A stretch of DNA of 38,002 nucleotides from Pseudomonadota bacterium (lineage in GTDB: Bacteria > Pseudomonadota > Gammaproteobacteria > Burkholderiales > Methylophilaceae), in NCBI GenBank assembly GCA_029781535.1, contig JAKOWL010000235.1, positions 1-38,002 of the forward strand. Reading direction: 5' to 3'. The notes beneath the pieces were generated by a model. It saw only the letters and a list, made by a program, of their open reading frames with translations, did not search any database and was not told the origin of the DNA. This document shows, in pieces, positions 9,951 to 17,944 of this stretch. Position 1 is the stretch's first letter. The number at the start of each line of letters is the position of its first letter. The translations under genes and the position numbers were made by a program.

Positions 9951-10862
9951 CTAATCTTGGCCCATATTGGGATCAATCTGCACGTGTTTCTTGATACTGA
10001 CATACGAAATCAGCAACAGCGAGCCTGCAATCATCAACATGCCTGCCAGCTCATGCGTCGAAGGCACCTCGCCCAATTGTATCCAGGCTGCCAGCACACC
10101 GATGACCGGCGCCAACAGGCTGGACATGCTTGCCACACCAGCCTGCAGCCGCAGTAGCGCATACAGCCATAGCAACCAGGCAAGTGCATTGCAAAACACG
10201 GCGTTATAGATCACAGCGCCTACAAAATAAGGCGTCCATTGCATTGCGGGGGCAGGAACAAGCCAGGCGGCGATCACGATCGGGATGCTGCCGAACAGCA
10301 TCTGCCAGGCAGTGAGGGTAAGCAAATCCAGATCCGGTGAAGCTTGATGCAAGCGCTTGGCCACAATCACTGCTAGCGCCCAACTGACGCCTGAGAGCAC
10401 GGCCAACAACATGCTGAACTTGTCAGCGCCCAGATGCAGTGGATCCAGGATAAACAGAATCCCCGTCGCAGACAGTATCGCAGCCGGCCATTGCAGCCCT
10501 TGCAGTTTCTCTCCCAGCAACGGCCAGGCCAGCAACAGCACCCAGAATGGCATCGTGTAAGTCAACACGGCTGTTTTACCAGCACCTCCGCTCACCAATG
10601 CCCACATCAGCAAACCGGTGAACCCGCTGGTCTGCAACAAACCGAGCAGTATCAGTGTGGGGACGTGGTGGATTCTGAATGGCTTGCGCAACAGCACAAT
10701 CAGCGTGAACAGGCATATCGAACCGATAACGGTGCGCAGCGCAATGAACTGGAACACCCCAGCATATTGCAGCGCGCTCTTCATCACCACCCAGTTATAT
10801 CCCCAGAATATGGTTAGTATGAAAAGCGCCGCAAAGGCTTTGACCGTCGTGTTATTACGCAT
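9951..10862 (-). CDS. EamA/DMT-family inner-membrane transporter
   Basis: This 303-residue protein has about ten hydrophobic helices arranged as two EamA repeats, typical of the drug/metabolite transporter superfamily (RhaT/YdcZ-like permeases). The first repeat begins AALFILTIFWGYNWVVMKSALQYAGVFQFIALRTVIGSICLF, and the second covers roughly residues 150-285. The substrate is unknown; relatives export amino acids or other small metabolites. It is transcribed alone, divergent from the CBS-domain gene, with 73 bases between the two starts. The terminal LISYVSIKKHVQIDPNMGQD is a short cytoplasmic tail. Confidence 0.88.
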   Translation of the reverse strand: MRNNTTVKAFAALFILTIFWGYNWVVMKSALQYAGVFQFIALRTVIGSICLFTLIVLLRKPFRIHHVPTLILLGLLQTSGFTGLLMWALVSGGAGKTAVLTYTMPFWVLLLAWPLLGEKLQGLQWPAAILSATGILFILDPLHLGADKFSMLLAVLSGVSWALAVIVAKRLHQASPDLDLLTLTAWQMLFGSIPIVIAAWLVPAPAMQWTPYFVGAVIYNAVFCNALAWLLWLYALLRLQAGVASMSSLLAPVIGVLAAWIQLGEVPSTHELAGMLMIAGSLLLISYVSIKKHVQIDPNMGQD

Positions 10863-10878
10863 TTTATGTCCAAAAAAT

Positions 10879-10906
10879 TTGCTGGCGAAATGATAAGGTG
10901 TATATT
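10879..10906 (+). promoter_or_regulatory. Probable sigma-70 promoter of the CBS-domain gene
   Basis: TTGCTG (10879-10884) and TATATT (10901-10906) are separated by 16 bases and lie about 30 bases before the CBS-domain gene start. The match is moderate. Confidence 0.5.
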
Positions 10907-10935
10907 GCTAAAAAGCACGTTAAATGGGAGAGACG

Positions 10936-11370
10936 ATGAAAACTTTACAACAAATCCTGAAAGAAAAAAAAATCAAAGAACTTGTCTCTATCGAGCCTAA
11001 CCGATCAGTCTATGATGCACTTGTGATACTGGCAGAATATAAAATCGGCGCATTAACGGTCATCGATTCTACCAGCAAGATGGTGGGGATATTTTCCGAA
11101 CGCGATTATGCGCGTGAAGTCGCGTTGAAGGGACGCTCAAGCAAAACTACACAAATCTCCGAAGTCATGACACATGACGTGCTAACTGGAAAACCGGACG
11201 ACTTGGTGGATGCGACGATGAGCATGATGAACGAAAAACGCATCCGTCACTTACCCATCATTGAGAATGGACAAGTGATTGGCATGCTGTCACTGGGTGA
11301 CTTGGTGAAAGAGACTATCAGCTACCAGAAGCAGCTGATAGCTCAGCTAGAGCAATATATCCGAGGTTAA
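10936..11370 (+). CDS. CBS-domain pair protein
   Basis: This 144-residue protein consists almost entirely of two CBS domains (about residues 8-62 and 72-128), a Bateman module that binds adenine nucleotides such as AMP, ATP or SAM. The first domain shows EPNRSVYDALVILAEYKIGALTVID and GIFSERDYAREV. The second shows MTHDVLTGKPDDLVDATMSMM and RIRHLPIIENGQVIGMLSLGDLV. The ATG at 10936 is preferred over one at 10924 because GGGAGA precedes it at good spacing. No effector domain is fused, so it may be a stand-alone regulator. Its TAA overlaps the stop codon of the convergent diiron-oxidase gene (shared TTAA). Confidence 0.92.
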   Translation: MKTLQQILKEKKIKELVSIEPNRSVYDALVILAEYKIGALTVIDSTSKMVGIFSERDYAREVALKGRSSKTTQISEVMTHDVLTGKPDDLVDATMSMMNEKRIRHLPIIENGQVIGMLSLGDLVKETISYQKQLIAQLEQYIRG

Positions 11371-12026
11371 TGCATCGTACGAGCCTCTACCTCTCGGAAG
11401 ATGTCCCCGTACAACTTATAGAATACCTTCGCGGTATGAATAAGCAGCTGCTGGTCTTTCTTATCGGTCACCTTGTTCATCAGTTCGGCGTAGAACTCCG
11501 TATGGCCGACATCCAGCGCGCCATGTGAGGTCAGGTAGCTGAAACAATCCGGCCCCAGATTCAGGCTTTGTGACAATTTCTTGGCTGCCTCGCTGGCCAC
11601 CGCGATACTCGTGCCTTCCAGCACCAGCACCATACCAAAGAAACCTAATGGGTCTACCCGATTCACCATGTCATAGGCATAGGCCACCATCAGCTCGGTG
11701 GGCGTGCTTGGCGTACCATTGCGCACCGCCTCCTTGTCAAAACCACAGGCGGCTATGTCGTTCAGCACCCATTCCTGATGTCCCATCTCCTCTTCGATAT
11801 ACTCGCCGATTGCAGTACGCAGCCATTCGTACTTCTCCGGCAGCCGTCCACCACAGGCCATCAATAGTGGGATGGTGTGTTTGACGTGATGATAAGCCTC
11901 TGTCAAAAAAGCCACATAAGTTTGCAGCGAGATACTGCCTGCGCCTCCCTGTCTTATCAACGGCAATTGCATCAATGCATTGCGCTCAGGCTCGGTCGCC
12001 TTCAATAATTCGTCATAAAAGTTCAT
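11367..12026 (-). CDS. Heme-oxygenase-like diiron oxidase family (TenA/PqqC-like)
   Basis: This 219-residue all-helical protein belongs to the TenA/PqqC/heme-oxygenase-like fold. It shows the metal-ligand pattern of the HDO diiron oxidases (UndA, CADD, SznF-type): Glu43 in FLTEAYHHVKH, Glu80 and His83 in EEEMGHQEW, Glu137 in LVLEG, then His168-x3-Asp172-x2-His175 in SHGALDVGH. True TenA thiaminases lack this set and use a catalytic Cys. Family members use O2 for N-oxygenation, C-C cleavage or desaturation of amine or fatty-acid substrates. The ATG overlaps the TGA of the acyl ligase gene by 4 bases, so the two are tightly coupled. The likely substrate is the product of the ligase or the GNAT-like protein upstream; this is inference. 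Confidence 0.85.
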   Translation of the reverse strand: MNFYDELLKATEPERNALMQLPLIRQGGAGSISLQTYVAFLTEAYHHVKHTIPLLMACGGRLPEKYEWLRTAIGEYIEEEMGHQEWVLNDIAACGFDKEAVRNGTPSTPTELMVAYAYDMVNRVDPLGFFGMVLVLEGTSIAVASEAAKKLSQSLNLGPDCFSYLTSHGALDVGHTEFYAELMNKVTDKKDQQLLIHTAKVFYKLYGDIFREVEARTMH

Positions 12027-13507
12027 TGTTTCCCTTCATAAAGCTGATTGATTCTGTCTTGATAGTACTGCCAGATGGCATCACGTTTCAGACGCCCATT
12101 CGGCGTCATCTGTCCGTTTTGAGAGCTGAATGGCGCATCAGCCAATATCCATTCGCCAATACGCGCATAGTCCGGCAACCCTTGGTTAACCGCCTGGATT
12201 TCCGCACGGATGCTGGCTTCAGAGACATCTCTCCTTGGCACGATGATTGCCACATTGTAAGGCCGTGCCTCACCGAACAATGCGGATTTATGAATACTGG
12301 GCTGCACGTTCAATTCACGTTCTACCCACTCCGGAGACACGTTGCGCCCGAACGAGGTAATGAAGATATTCTTTTTGCGACCAGAAATGTGCAAAAAGCC
12401 CGCATCATCCAGATAACCGACATCTCCGGTCGCCAGCACTTGTGGCCGTTCATCAACTACCTGACCCGCATACCCCAAGAACGTATTTCCTTCGACTAGA
12501 ATCTCACCGTCCTCAGCTAAACGGACCTTCACGTGCGGCAGCGGCTTCCCCACACTGCCTATCTGTTGTGCTAGCGCTGTGTTCAATGTCACCACAGAGG
12601 CACATTCCGACAAACCATACCCTTCGAACACGGGCAAACCCAATGCGGCCGCACGCTGTAAAAGTACCGGTGCTACACTGGCACCACCAACCGCTAGGAA
12701 ACGCAAATGCGGCAACTGCTGTCCTGTGGATTCCAGCAAGCCGACCAGTGCCGTTAGCAACTCAGGAGTAAAGATTGCCGTACTGGCTTGTTTTTGCTGA
12801 AAAGCCTGCAATAAGCGCCGACCATCCAATTGCGCACCACTCAACCCTACCTCTTGCACCGTTAAGATATGCACCGTACCACCGGCCAGAAGCGTCGCAT
12901 AGACACCTGCTACATTCTCCAGCAAGACTGCCAATGGGAGGACAGACAGATGCTGATCGATATCTGATAATCCAGCCACCTGACTGATCGATCGAGCCAC
13001 AGCCAACATTGCTTGCAGGCTTAGGCATACACCCTTCGGATCGCCCGTCGTGCCTGAAGTGTAAGTAATTTTTGCTGTGCCGACCGGCATGGCAACTGCA
13101 GGGATAGATAGCCGTAAGCAACAAACGGTTTGTCCGGCAATCTCCCAGGTTTCCTGTGCAACTACCTTATCGCCCAACAGTTGAGTGAAATATGCCGGCT
13201 TGTCTGTGAGCAAAGTTTGCACGCCGGCATCCTGCATCGCATGCATCATTTGCGCATCAGAAAAGAAAAAAGGCAAAGGCACACAGGGGATTTGACACGC
13301 CATCGCCGCTAAATCTGTGATTATCCAAGCAGGAGAATTTTCCAAGGCCAAGGCTATGGATTTATGCCCTTGCAACCGCTTCTGTAATTGATTGATCAAC
13401 CCAGAAAGAGAAGCATACGTGACCTCCGTGGTTGTGCTTTTAAGCACAACCTTAGCCGGACTACGCCAAGCGTAGCTTTGTAAGATATCAAACAACAAGG
13501 CTGGCAA
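12023..13507 (-). CDS. AMP-forming acyl-CoA synthetase/ligase-like enzyme
   Basis: This 494-residue member of the ANL superfamily should activate a carboxylic acid as an acyl-adenylate. Core motifs are visible in order: ITYTSGTTGDPKGVCLS (P-loop, about 150), FEGYGLSECASVVTLN (about 295), TGDVGYLDDAGFLHISGRKK (about 360-380) and the C-terminal catalytic lysine in NGRLKRD (about 480). It is shorter than long-chain acyl-CoA synthetases. The acid and acceptor (CoA, carrier protein or amine) cannot be inferred. The start drawn is a TTG with AGGTAAG directly before it, 13 bases after the stop of the hemolysin-family gene. The 3' end overlaps the diiron-oxidase gene by 4 bases, so all three probably form one operon. 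Confidence 0.9.
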   Translation of the reverse strand: MPALLFDILQSYAWRSPAKVVLKSTTTEVTYASLSGLINQLQKRLQGHKSIALALENSPAWIITDLAAMACQIPCVPLPFFFSDAQMMHAMQDAGVQTLLTDKPAYFTQLLGDKVVAQETWEIAGQTVCCLRLSIPAVAMPVGTAKITYTSGTTGDPKGVCLSLQAMLAVARSISQVAGLSDIDQHLSVLPLAVLLENVAGVYATLLAGGTVHILTVQEVGLSGAQLDGRRLLQAFQQKQASTAIFTPELLTALVGLLESTGQQLPHLRFLAVGGASVAPVLLQRAAALGLPVFEGYGLSECASVVTLNTALAQQIGSVGKPLPHVKVRLAEDGEILVEGNTFLGYAGQVVDERPQVLATGDVGYLDDAGFLHISGRKKNIFITSFGRNVSPEWVERELNVQPSIHKSALFGEARPYNVAIIVPRRDVSEASIRAEIQAVNQGLPDYARIGEWILADAPFSSQNGQMTPNGRLKRDAIWQYYQDRINQLYEGKQ

Positions 13508-13520
13508 CTTACCTAATTAT

Positions 13521-14159
13521 TTAAACCACACCACGCACCGCGACGATTTGCGGCTGGTTATCGTAATAACGGCCCCATTGCGCCTGTTCTTGCAATGTCA
13601 GGCGCGTCTTGTCTGCCAATGCTATCGGGTACACGTCGCGACCACCTTTGATCAACCCATTCTGCAAACTATGATGCGCCGTAGCGACGCACCATTTTAC
13701 GCCCATATCCAGGCTCTGCTGAATGACATGGGCAATCAATATACCGGCATTACGCGGATTGGCCACAGCCAGATTACCGATTTCAGTGATATCGCTGCGC
13801 TGAATCATCTGCCCCAAGCCCATCGAAATCACACGCTCAATCGGCGCATCCAGATACTGTTCCAGGAACAATGGCCCCGTACTGGCATCGCGCATACCAA
13901 AAGCAGCCACCAGTTCATGCTGTGAATTACGCAAAGCAATCAAGATAGGCATGAAGTGCGTCACACTAGCCTCATATGCCTGACAAAACACCTGGTGAAT
14001 AAACGCCTCTACCTCAGCGCGCTGCGGATGCGCTGCATCAACGACATAAGCAGTTATCTCTTGCATGGTATACCGCTTTTGTTTGGCGAATACACGCAAA
14101 TCATAAGCCATCTTGGCATGAAACGTTTTTGAACCGGCATATGCCGCTGCTTCCAGCAT
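13521..14159 (-). CDS. Thermostable hemolysin family protein (GNAT-like)
   Basis: This 212-residue protein resembles the thermostable hemolysin (delta-VPH, T_hemolysin) family. The name comes from a Vibrio gene, but as I recall the family is related to GNAT/autoinducer-synthase acyltransferases rather than to pore-forming toxins. Recognisable stretches are PQRAEVEAFIHQVFCQAYEASVTHFMP, LVAAFGMRDASTGPLFLEQYLD and RSDITEIGNLAVANPRNAG; the last recalls the acetyl-CoA-binding strand of GNATs. There is no signal peptide or obvious membrane segment. The ATG at 14159 was chosen over an upstream ATG because AGGAG lies 6 bases before it. It is the first gene of a three-gene operon with an acyl ligase and a diiron oxidase, which favours an enzymatic role such as acyl transfer. 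Confidence 0.82.
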   Translation of the reverse strand: MLEAAAYAGSKTFHAKMAYDLRVFAKQKRYTMQEITAYVVDAAHPQRAEVEAFIHQVFCQAYEASVTHFMPILIALRNSQHELVAAFGMRDASTGPLFLEQYLDAPIERVISMGLGQMIQRSDITEIGNLAVANPRNAGILIAHVIQQSLDMGVKWCVATAHHSLQNGLIKGGRDVYPIALADKTRLTLQEQAQWGRYYDNQPQIVAVRGVV

Positions 14160-14469
14160 GATCAACTCCTGAAATACAAAATGTGATTGCCATATACTCT
14201 GCAAACGTCATGCCAATAAAAAACAAATTTAAAAACATATAGTTAGGATTACCACCCTCTCAAATGTCTGCAACATTTGCAGAACTATCTGCCACAACCA
14301 ACAAAAAATCCTGCAAAAATTGCACTCAAAAATAATAAATGTAATATTCCTTGAAACTAGCCATTGCAATCATCATCTTATTTATAATACGCGCTAGTTT
14401 CAGTGTGGACTGTACGTTCTGCCCAGTATCAAGTAGATGTTTAACCCGCTCAATAGGACTTAGAGACGT
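14160..14469. promoter_or_regulatory. Divergent intergenic region, 310 bases
   Basis: This AT-rich gap separates the leftward hemolysin-family operon from the rightward YejM-like gene. It holds a 19-base inverted repeat at 14261-14279 and a perfect TATAAT at 14383-14388 pointing right, for which no good -35 at 16-18 bases is visible. An ATG at 14437 leads only to an eight-codon reading frame. No RNA gene was recognised. Confidence 0.6.
14261..14279. promoter_or_regulatory. Inverted repeat, candidate operator
   Basis: Perfect arms CAAATGT and ACATTTG are separated by CTGCA. The repeat lies about 100 bases upstream of the hemolysin-family start and about 190 bases before the divergent YejM-like start. 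The size and symmetry suit a dimeric regulator. No regulator gene is linked to the operon. Confidence 0.45.
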
Positions 14470-16347
14470 TTGAAGAATCGCATATCCTTATTCTTTTTCA
14501 TTAACTACCTGCTTGGCCTATGGCTAGTTGCCGACACCATCCCGTTCACTACCATCGCTAAAGATGGCTTCTTGGTATGTGCTTATCTTTGTATCACGTT
14601 CCTGCTTTACGGGGCGTTCTACTGGATTCCCGCCATTGGCCTGACAACAATCACATATCGCCTATTCTCCTGCAGACCTAAACTGGTCGTTGGTACCGCC
14701 ATCTTCACTGCTGCACTTACCACGCTTTTGTTATACGCCAACGCCAAACTATTCTCGTTGTATGGCATGTATATCAACGGTTTTGTGCTTAACTTGATAT
14801 TCACTCCTGGCGGTATCGAATCACTTGGCGGAAGCCAGGCCAGCCAACTAGGCTTTGTTGCCATCGCACTGATTTTCCTTGCATTAGCGCTAGCATTATG
14901 GTGGTTCAGCAACAAATTCAGCGACAAGCCTATTTCACAACCCATCATGAAGGCAGCAGCCTCTTTCCGGCACTGGCCAATGCGGATCAGCTTATTATTA
15001 GCCATAGTGGTCCTGCATCTGGCATTTGCCTACGACGCGCTAACTGCAAACAAACTCGCCCCTATCGCCGAAGCTGTCCCTTTTTACCAGACAACTACTG
15101 CACGTAATTTTTTCAAGCTGTTCGGGCTCAAGCCTAAACGCGACACTTCACTGCAACTGAAAGGCAAGGTGAATTATCCGTTGGCTCCGCTACAAATCAC
15201 ACCGCCTGCAAAGCCCCTCAACATCATATGGCTGGTATCTGAATCCTGGCGCGCCGACACCTTGGATGAAACCGTGATGCCGCAAACCTGGGCATTCTCG
15301 AAACAAGCGATGCGTTTTACACGCAACTACAGCGGCGGCAATGGCACGCGCATGGGCGTGTTCAGCATGATGATGGGAATCCCGGGCAGCTACTGGTTCC
15401 AGTTCTTACAGGCGCGGCGTGGCGCAGCCATTCTGGACGTTCTGAAACAAGAACACTATGACATGCAGTTCTACACCAGCGCAAAATTCAGTTATCCGGA
15501 ATTCAATCAAACTATCTTCGCGCAAATCCCGTCTACACAATTGCATGACCAGAATACCGCTGGTACTGGCTGGGAGAACGACCAGCATAATGTGACCGCA
15601 TTACTGCAATCGATTGATGCACTGGATAAAAAACAGCCTTTTTTCCGCTTCATGTTTTTTGAGTCACCGCACGCACGTTATTATTTTCCGCCTGAAAGCG
15701 TAATTGCCAAGCCTTACAAGGACGACCTGAATTACGCCACTCTAAGCAAAGAAGCACTGCACAAAGACATAGCGCTTATCAAAAACAGGTACATCAACTC
15801 GGTACATCATCTGGATAGTCAATTTGGCCGTATCTTCGATTATTTGAAAACACACCAACTCATTGACAATACGGTTGTCGTAATCCTGGGTGACCACGGC
15901 GAAGAGTTTATGGAGCATGGCTTCTGGGGCCACAATGCCACTTTCGTCGATCAGCAAGTACGTACGCCATTGGTGATTTACATTCCCGGGCAAGCGCCTA
16001 AAGTCAGCGACCAATTGACCAGCCATATGGATGTCGTTCCGACACTGATGCCATTACTTGGTGTGAACAACCCCAAGACCGATTACAGTTTGGGTGTGAA
16101 CCTGCTGAAAGGCGAAGTACGCGACCACACCTATATAGCAGACTGGGATAAGCTGGTGTACATGGACAACGAGGTCAAGGTTCAACAGCCAGTAGGGGGG
16201 AAATCCTTATTCTCACAAAAGATCACTACTGTGGATGACAAGCCTCTGTCTGGCGAATCTGCGAAAGCCATGCTGGCAAAGAAACAACCTGAAATGGTAC
16301 AGATCATGCGTGACCTGAGTCATTTTCTCAAAAAATCGCAACCTTAG
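14470..16347 (+). CDS. YejM/PbgA-like sulfatase-fold inner-membrane protein
   Basis: This 625-residue protein has five or so transmembrane helices (within residues 1-190) followed by a periplasmic alkaline-phosphatase/sulfatase-fold domain (about 245-600). The membrane part ends with NGFVLNLIFTPGGIESLGGS, typical of the DUF3413 family. The hydrolase part has NIIWLVSESWRADTLD, the segment YSGGNGTRMGVFSMMMG, and VILGDHGEEFMEHGFWGHN. This pattern fits YejM/PbgA, which in enterobacteria senses LPS and regulates its synthesis through LapB/FtsH. A phosphoethanolamine or phosphoglycerol transferase is the alternative. The conserved region keeps Thr at GTRMG and the DH pair, so metal binding is possible. 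The start is a TTG, since an in-frame stop closes the upstream frame. Confidence 0.85.
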   Translation: MKNRISLFFFINYLLGLWLVADTIPFTTIAKDGFLVCAYLCITFLLYGAFYWIPAIGLTTITYRLFSCRPKLVVGTAIFTAALTTLLLYANAKLFSLYGMYINGFVLNLIFTPGGIESLGGSQASQLGFVAIALIFLALALALWWFSNKFSDKPISQPIMKAAASFRHWPMRISLLLAIVVLHLAFAYDALTANKLAPIAEAVPFYQTTTARNFFKLFGLKPKRDTSLQLKGKVNYPLAPLQITPPAKPLNIIWLVSESWRADTLDETVMPQTWAFSKQAMRFTRNYSGGNGTRMGVFSMMMGIPGSYWFQFLQARRGAAILDVLKQEHYDMQFYTSAKFSYPEFNQTIFAQIPSTQLHDQNTAGTGWENDQHNVTALLQSIDALDKKQPFFRFMFFESPHARYYFPPESVIAKPYKDDLNYATLSKEALHKDIALIKNRYINSVHHLDSQFGRIFDYLKTHQLIDNTVVVILGDHGEEFMEHGFWGHNATFVDQQVRTPLVIYIPGQAPKVSDQLTSHMDVVPTLMPLLGVNNPKTDYSLGVNLLKGEVRDHTYIADWDKLVYMDNEVKVQQPVGGKSLFSQKITTVDDKPLSGESAKAMLAKKQPEMVQIMRDLSHFLKKSQP

Positions 16348-16357
16348 AGCCAACAAT

Positions 16358-16861
16358 CTAGTTTGCGCTTGCAGCCTCGCAATGCAGCTCCGGTTTTTGT
16401 GTGCTGACTTCCTTACCAGATATCCATAACAATGGCTTTACCCTTACATCGACATTGCAAGCGTTCAGATAACCTATAGCGCCCTGTGTCTGCACCACGT
16501 AACGCAACATCGCCTCCTCAGAATTGACAACATGCGGCGGCCGGATACCGTTAAAATACATGCCGTTCCAATAGTCCACCTGCTCGGATGGCAAGCTGCC
16601 CAGTATTACTTGAGAAAAATGATTTCGCAAAGGATGCTCCGTCTGCAGGTTGACCGGCTGAATGTGTTTACCGTTAGGCCAATACAATTGCTTGCGCAGA
16701 TAAATCATCTTAAGCCTGTTATCGGCAAGCATCGTCGAAGCAGTATCCTGGCTGGCGCTCACAACTACGGCGATTACCGGTGCAAGACTGGATTGGCCAT
16801 GCTCCTCGGCCCAGCCGGGCATGGCACAACACAGCAATAATACAAAGAGTCGACGCATCAT
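16358..16861 (-). CDS. Small PstS-like periplasmic substrate-binding protein
   Basis: This 167-residue secreted protein has a signal peptide (about 1-18, MRRLFVLLLCCAMPGWAEE) and a short domain like half of a PstS-type phosphate-binding protein: LKMIYLRKQLYWPNGKHIQPVNL, LRNHFSQVILGSLPSEQVDYW and AMLRYVVQTQGAIGYLNA. It is much shorter than PstS (about 340 residues). No Pst permease or ATPase gene is near. It starts directly after the stop of the outer-membrane barrel gene and is probably translated with it. The pair is divergent from a sensor kinase/regulator pair. The 3' end is 10 bases from the end of the convergent YejM-like gene. Confidence 0.8.
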   Translation of the reverse strand: MMRRLFVLLLCCAMPGWAEEHGQSSLAPVIAVVVSASQDTASTMLADNRLKMIYLRKQLYWPNGKHIQPVNLQTEHPLRNHFSQVILGSLPSEQVDYWNGMYFNGIRPPHVVNSEEAMLRYVVQTQGAIGYLNACNVDVRVKPLLWISGKEVSTQKPELHCEAASAN

Positions 16862-17890
16862 TTAAAAAAGAATCGCAAATGAACCGACAAAACCACGTGG
16901 TGCTTCTGGCAAGTCACCACTTCCACCGGCAAACTCCAGCTTCAATAGCTGAGTCGGTTTTATCCGCCATGTCGCCCCGGTCACCCAGCGCCCATAGCTG
17001 CCTTCATTGGGTCGATGCATCGACTCAAGCCGAGTCACCCAATACCAGTTATTTTTTATGGGGACAGCTGTCTGCAGATAGGCCCCGCCGCCGCCATCAC
17101 CACCATTTTGCGTGAAACGCGCAAATCCTTCGCCACTTAGCTCGACATTATTCAAGTGCGTCAAGAAATCCACGCCAGCCATGTGATATGTCTTATTCTG
17201 CCCCGCAAACGCCTGGATATCCTTTTCTGTGAATGAAAGCAAAGACAACCCAACATCCCATTGCTTGCTCAGTGCCAGACGAGCACCATAGACATGCTCG
17301 AACAGCAAATCGTTTTTATCCTTCTCCTGGTCTTCCAACAGCTCCGCAAACACCATGTAGTCCAACACATAGTCACTGAAAGGACTGCTGCCATGCAGCA
17401 TTAGCCCGTTGGTGGCAGTCGGGAACAACCGGTAGGTTGCTATTGGTCTCGTACCAGTCCATACCAATGGGCTCGCATGCAACAAGTTCCAATGGCTATT
17501 AGGTGTCAGAAAACGCCCCATCCGCAAATTGGCATTCTCTGAAAAGTTGTAATCGAGATATAGCCGCTCCAGGTCAGGATGGAATTCCTTGCGTCCAAAT
17601 TTGTCATCATCGTTCCAGGCTACTGGGCGCTCCACTTCCAGCTCACCAAAAAAACTCCAGCGACTATCACCATTCCAGCTCAACATCATGCTGACTTCAT
17701 TCACCGCAGCCTCGTTCGCTTCATCACGATGCAAAATAACACTTGCGCTGGAATAACCGCCTAGCCTGAAACCATTCCAGAAATCATTTGGCAGCGCCTT
17801 CTCTTCCGCCAATACTGGCTTGCACTGAAACAACAGGGTAGCTACACTGAGCAAACAGATTAATAGACGATTTAACCGATTTTTCATCAT
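16862..17890 (-). CDS. Outer-membrane beta-barrel (porin-like) protein
   Basis: This protein of about 342 residues has a signal peptide (ending near KPVLAEE) and alternating-hydrophobicity strands typical of a porin: FRLGGYSSASVILHRDE, WSFFGELEVERPV, LYLDYNFSENANLRMGRFLTPNSHWN, and a terminal GFVGSFAILF with C-terminal Phe. NLRMGRFLTP with a following histidine is common in phosphate-selective-porin-like and uncharacterised proteobacterial barrels. The specific substrate is unknown. The start is placed at the ATG at 17890 with GGA upstream, rather than at a GTG at 17902. It is followed without a gap by the PstS-like gene, which suggests a joint role in sensing or uptake of an oxyanion; that is inference. 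Confidence 0.8.
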   Translation of the reverse strand: MMKNRLNRLLICLLSVATLLFQCKPVLAEEKALPNDFWNGFRLGGYSSASVILHRDEANEAAVNEVSMMLSWNGDSRWSFFGELEVERPVAWNDDDKFGRKEFHPDLERLYLDYNFSENANLRMGRFLTPNSHWNLLHASPLVWTGTRPIATYRLFPTATNGLMLHGSSPFSDYVLDYMVFAELLEDQEKDKNDLLFEHVYGARLALSKQWDVGLSLLSFTEKDIQAFAGQNKTYHMAGVDFLTHLNNVELSGEGFARFTQNGGDGGGGAYLQTAVPIKNNWYWVTRLESMHRPNEGSYGRWVTGATWRIKPTQLLKLEFAGGSGDLPEAPRGFVGSFAILF

Positions 17891-17898
17891 GATGATTT

Positions 17899-17910
17899 CC
17901 ACATATGTGG
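17899..17910. promoter_or_regulatory. 12-base perfect palindrome in a divergent promoter region
   Basis: CCACATATGTGG is a perfect palindrome just upstream of the porin-like start and 34 bases before the kinase start. It also covers the porin ribosome-binding area. It may be an operator shared by both transcription units. I found no convincing -24/-12 promoter nearby. Confidence 0.4.
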
Positions 17911-17944
17911 GTTTAGGGCGCTATTCTCGCATTTAACGCACAAA

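Noticed and set aside
13521-14159. Pore-forming hemolysin.
   Set aside because: No signal peptide or membrane-active segment is visible, and the operon partners are enzymes.
14351-14388. Sigma-70 promoter TTGAAA ... TATAAT for the YejM-like gene.
   Set aside because: The spacing is 26 bases, too long for a normal promoter; only the TATAAT is noted.
17903-17944. Sigma-54 (-24/-12) promoter for the porin-like gene.
   Set aside because: The best GG/GC pair has the wrong spacing.
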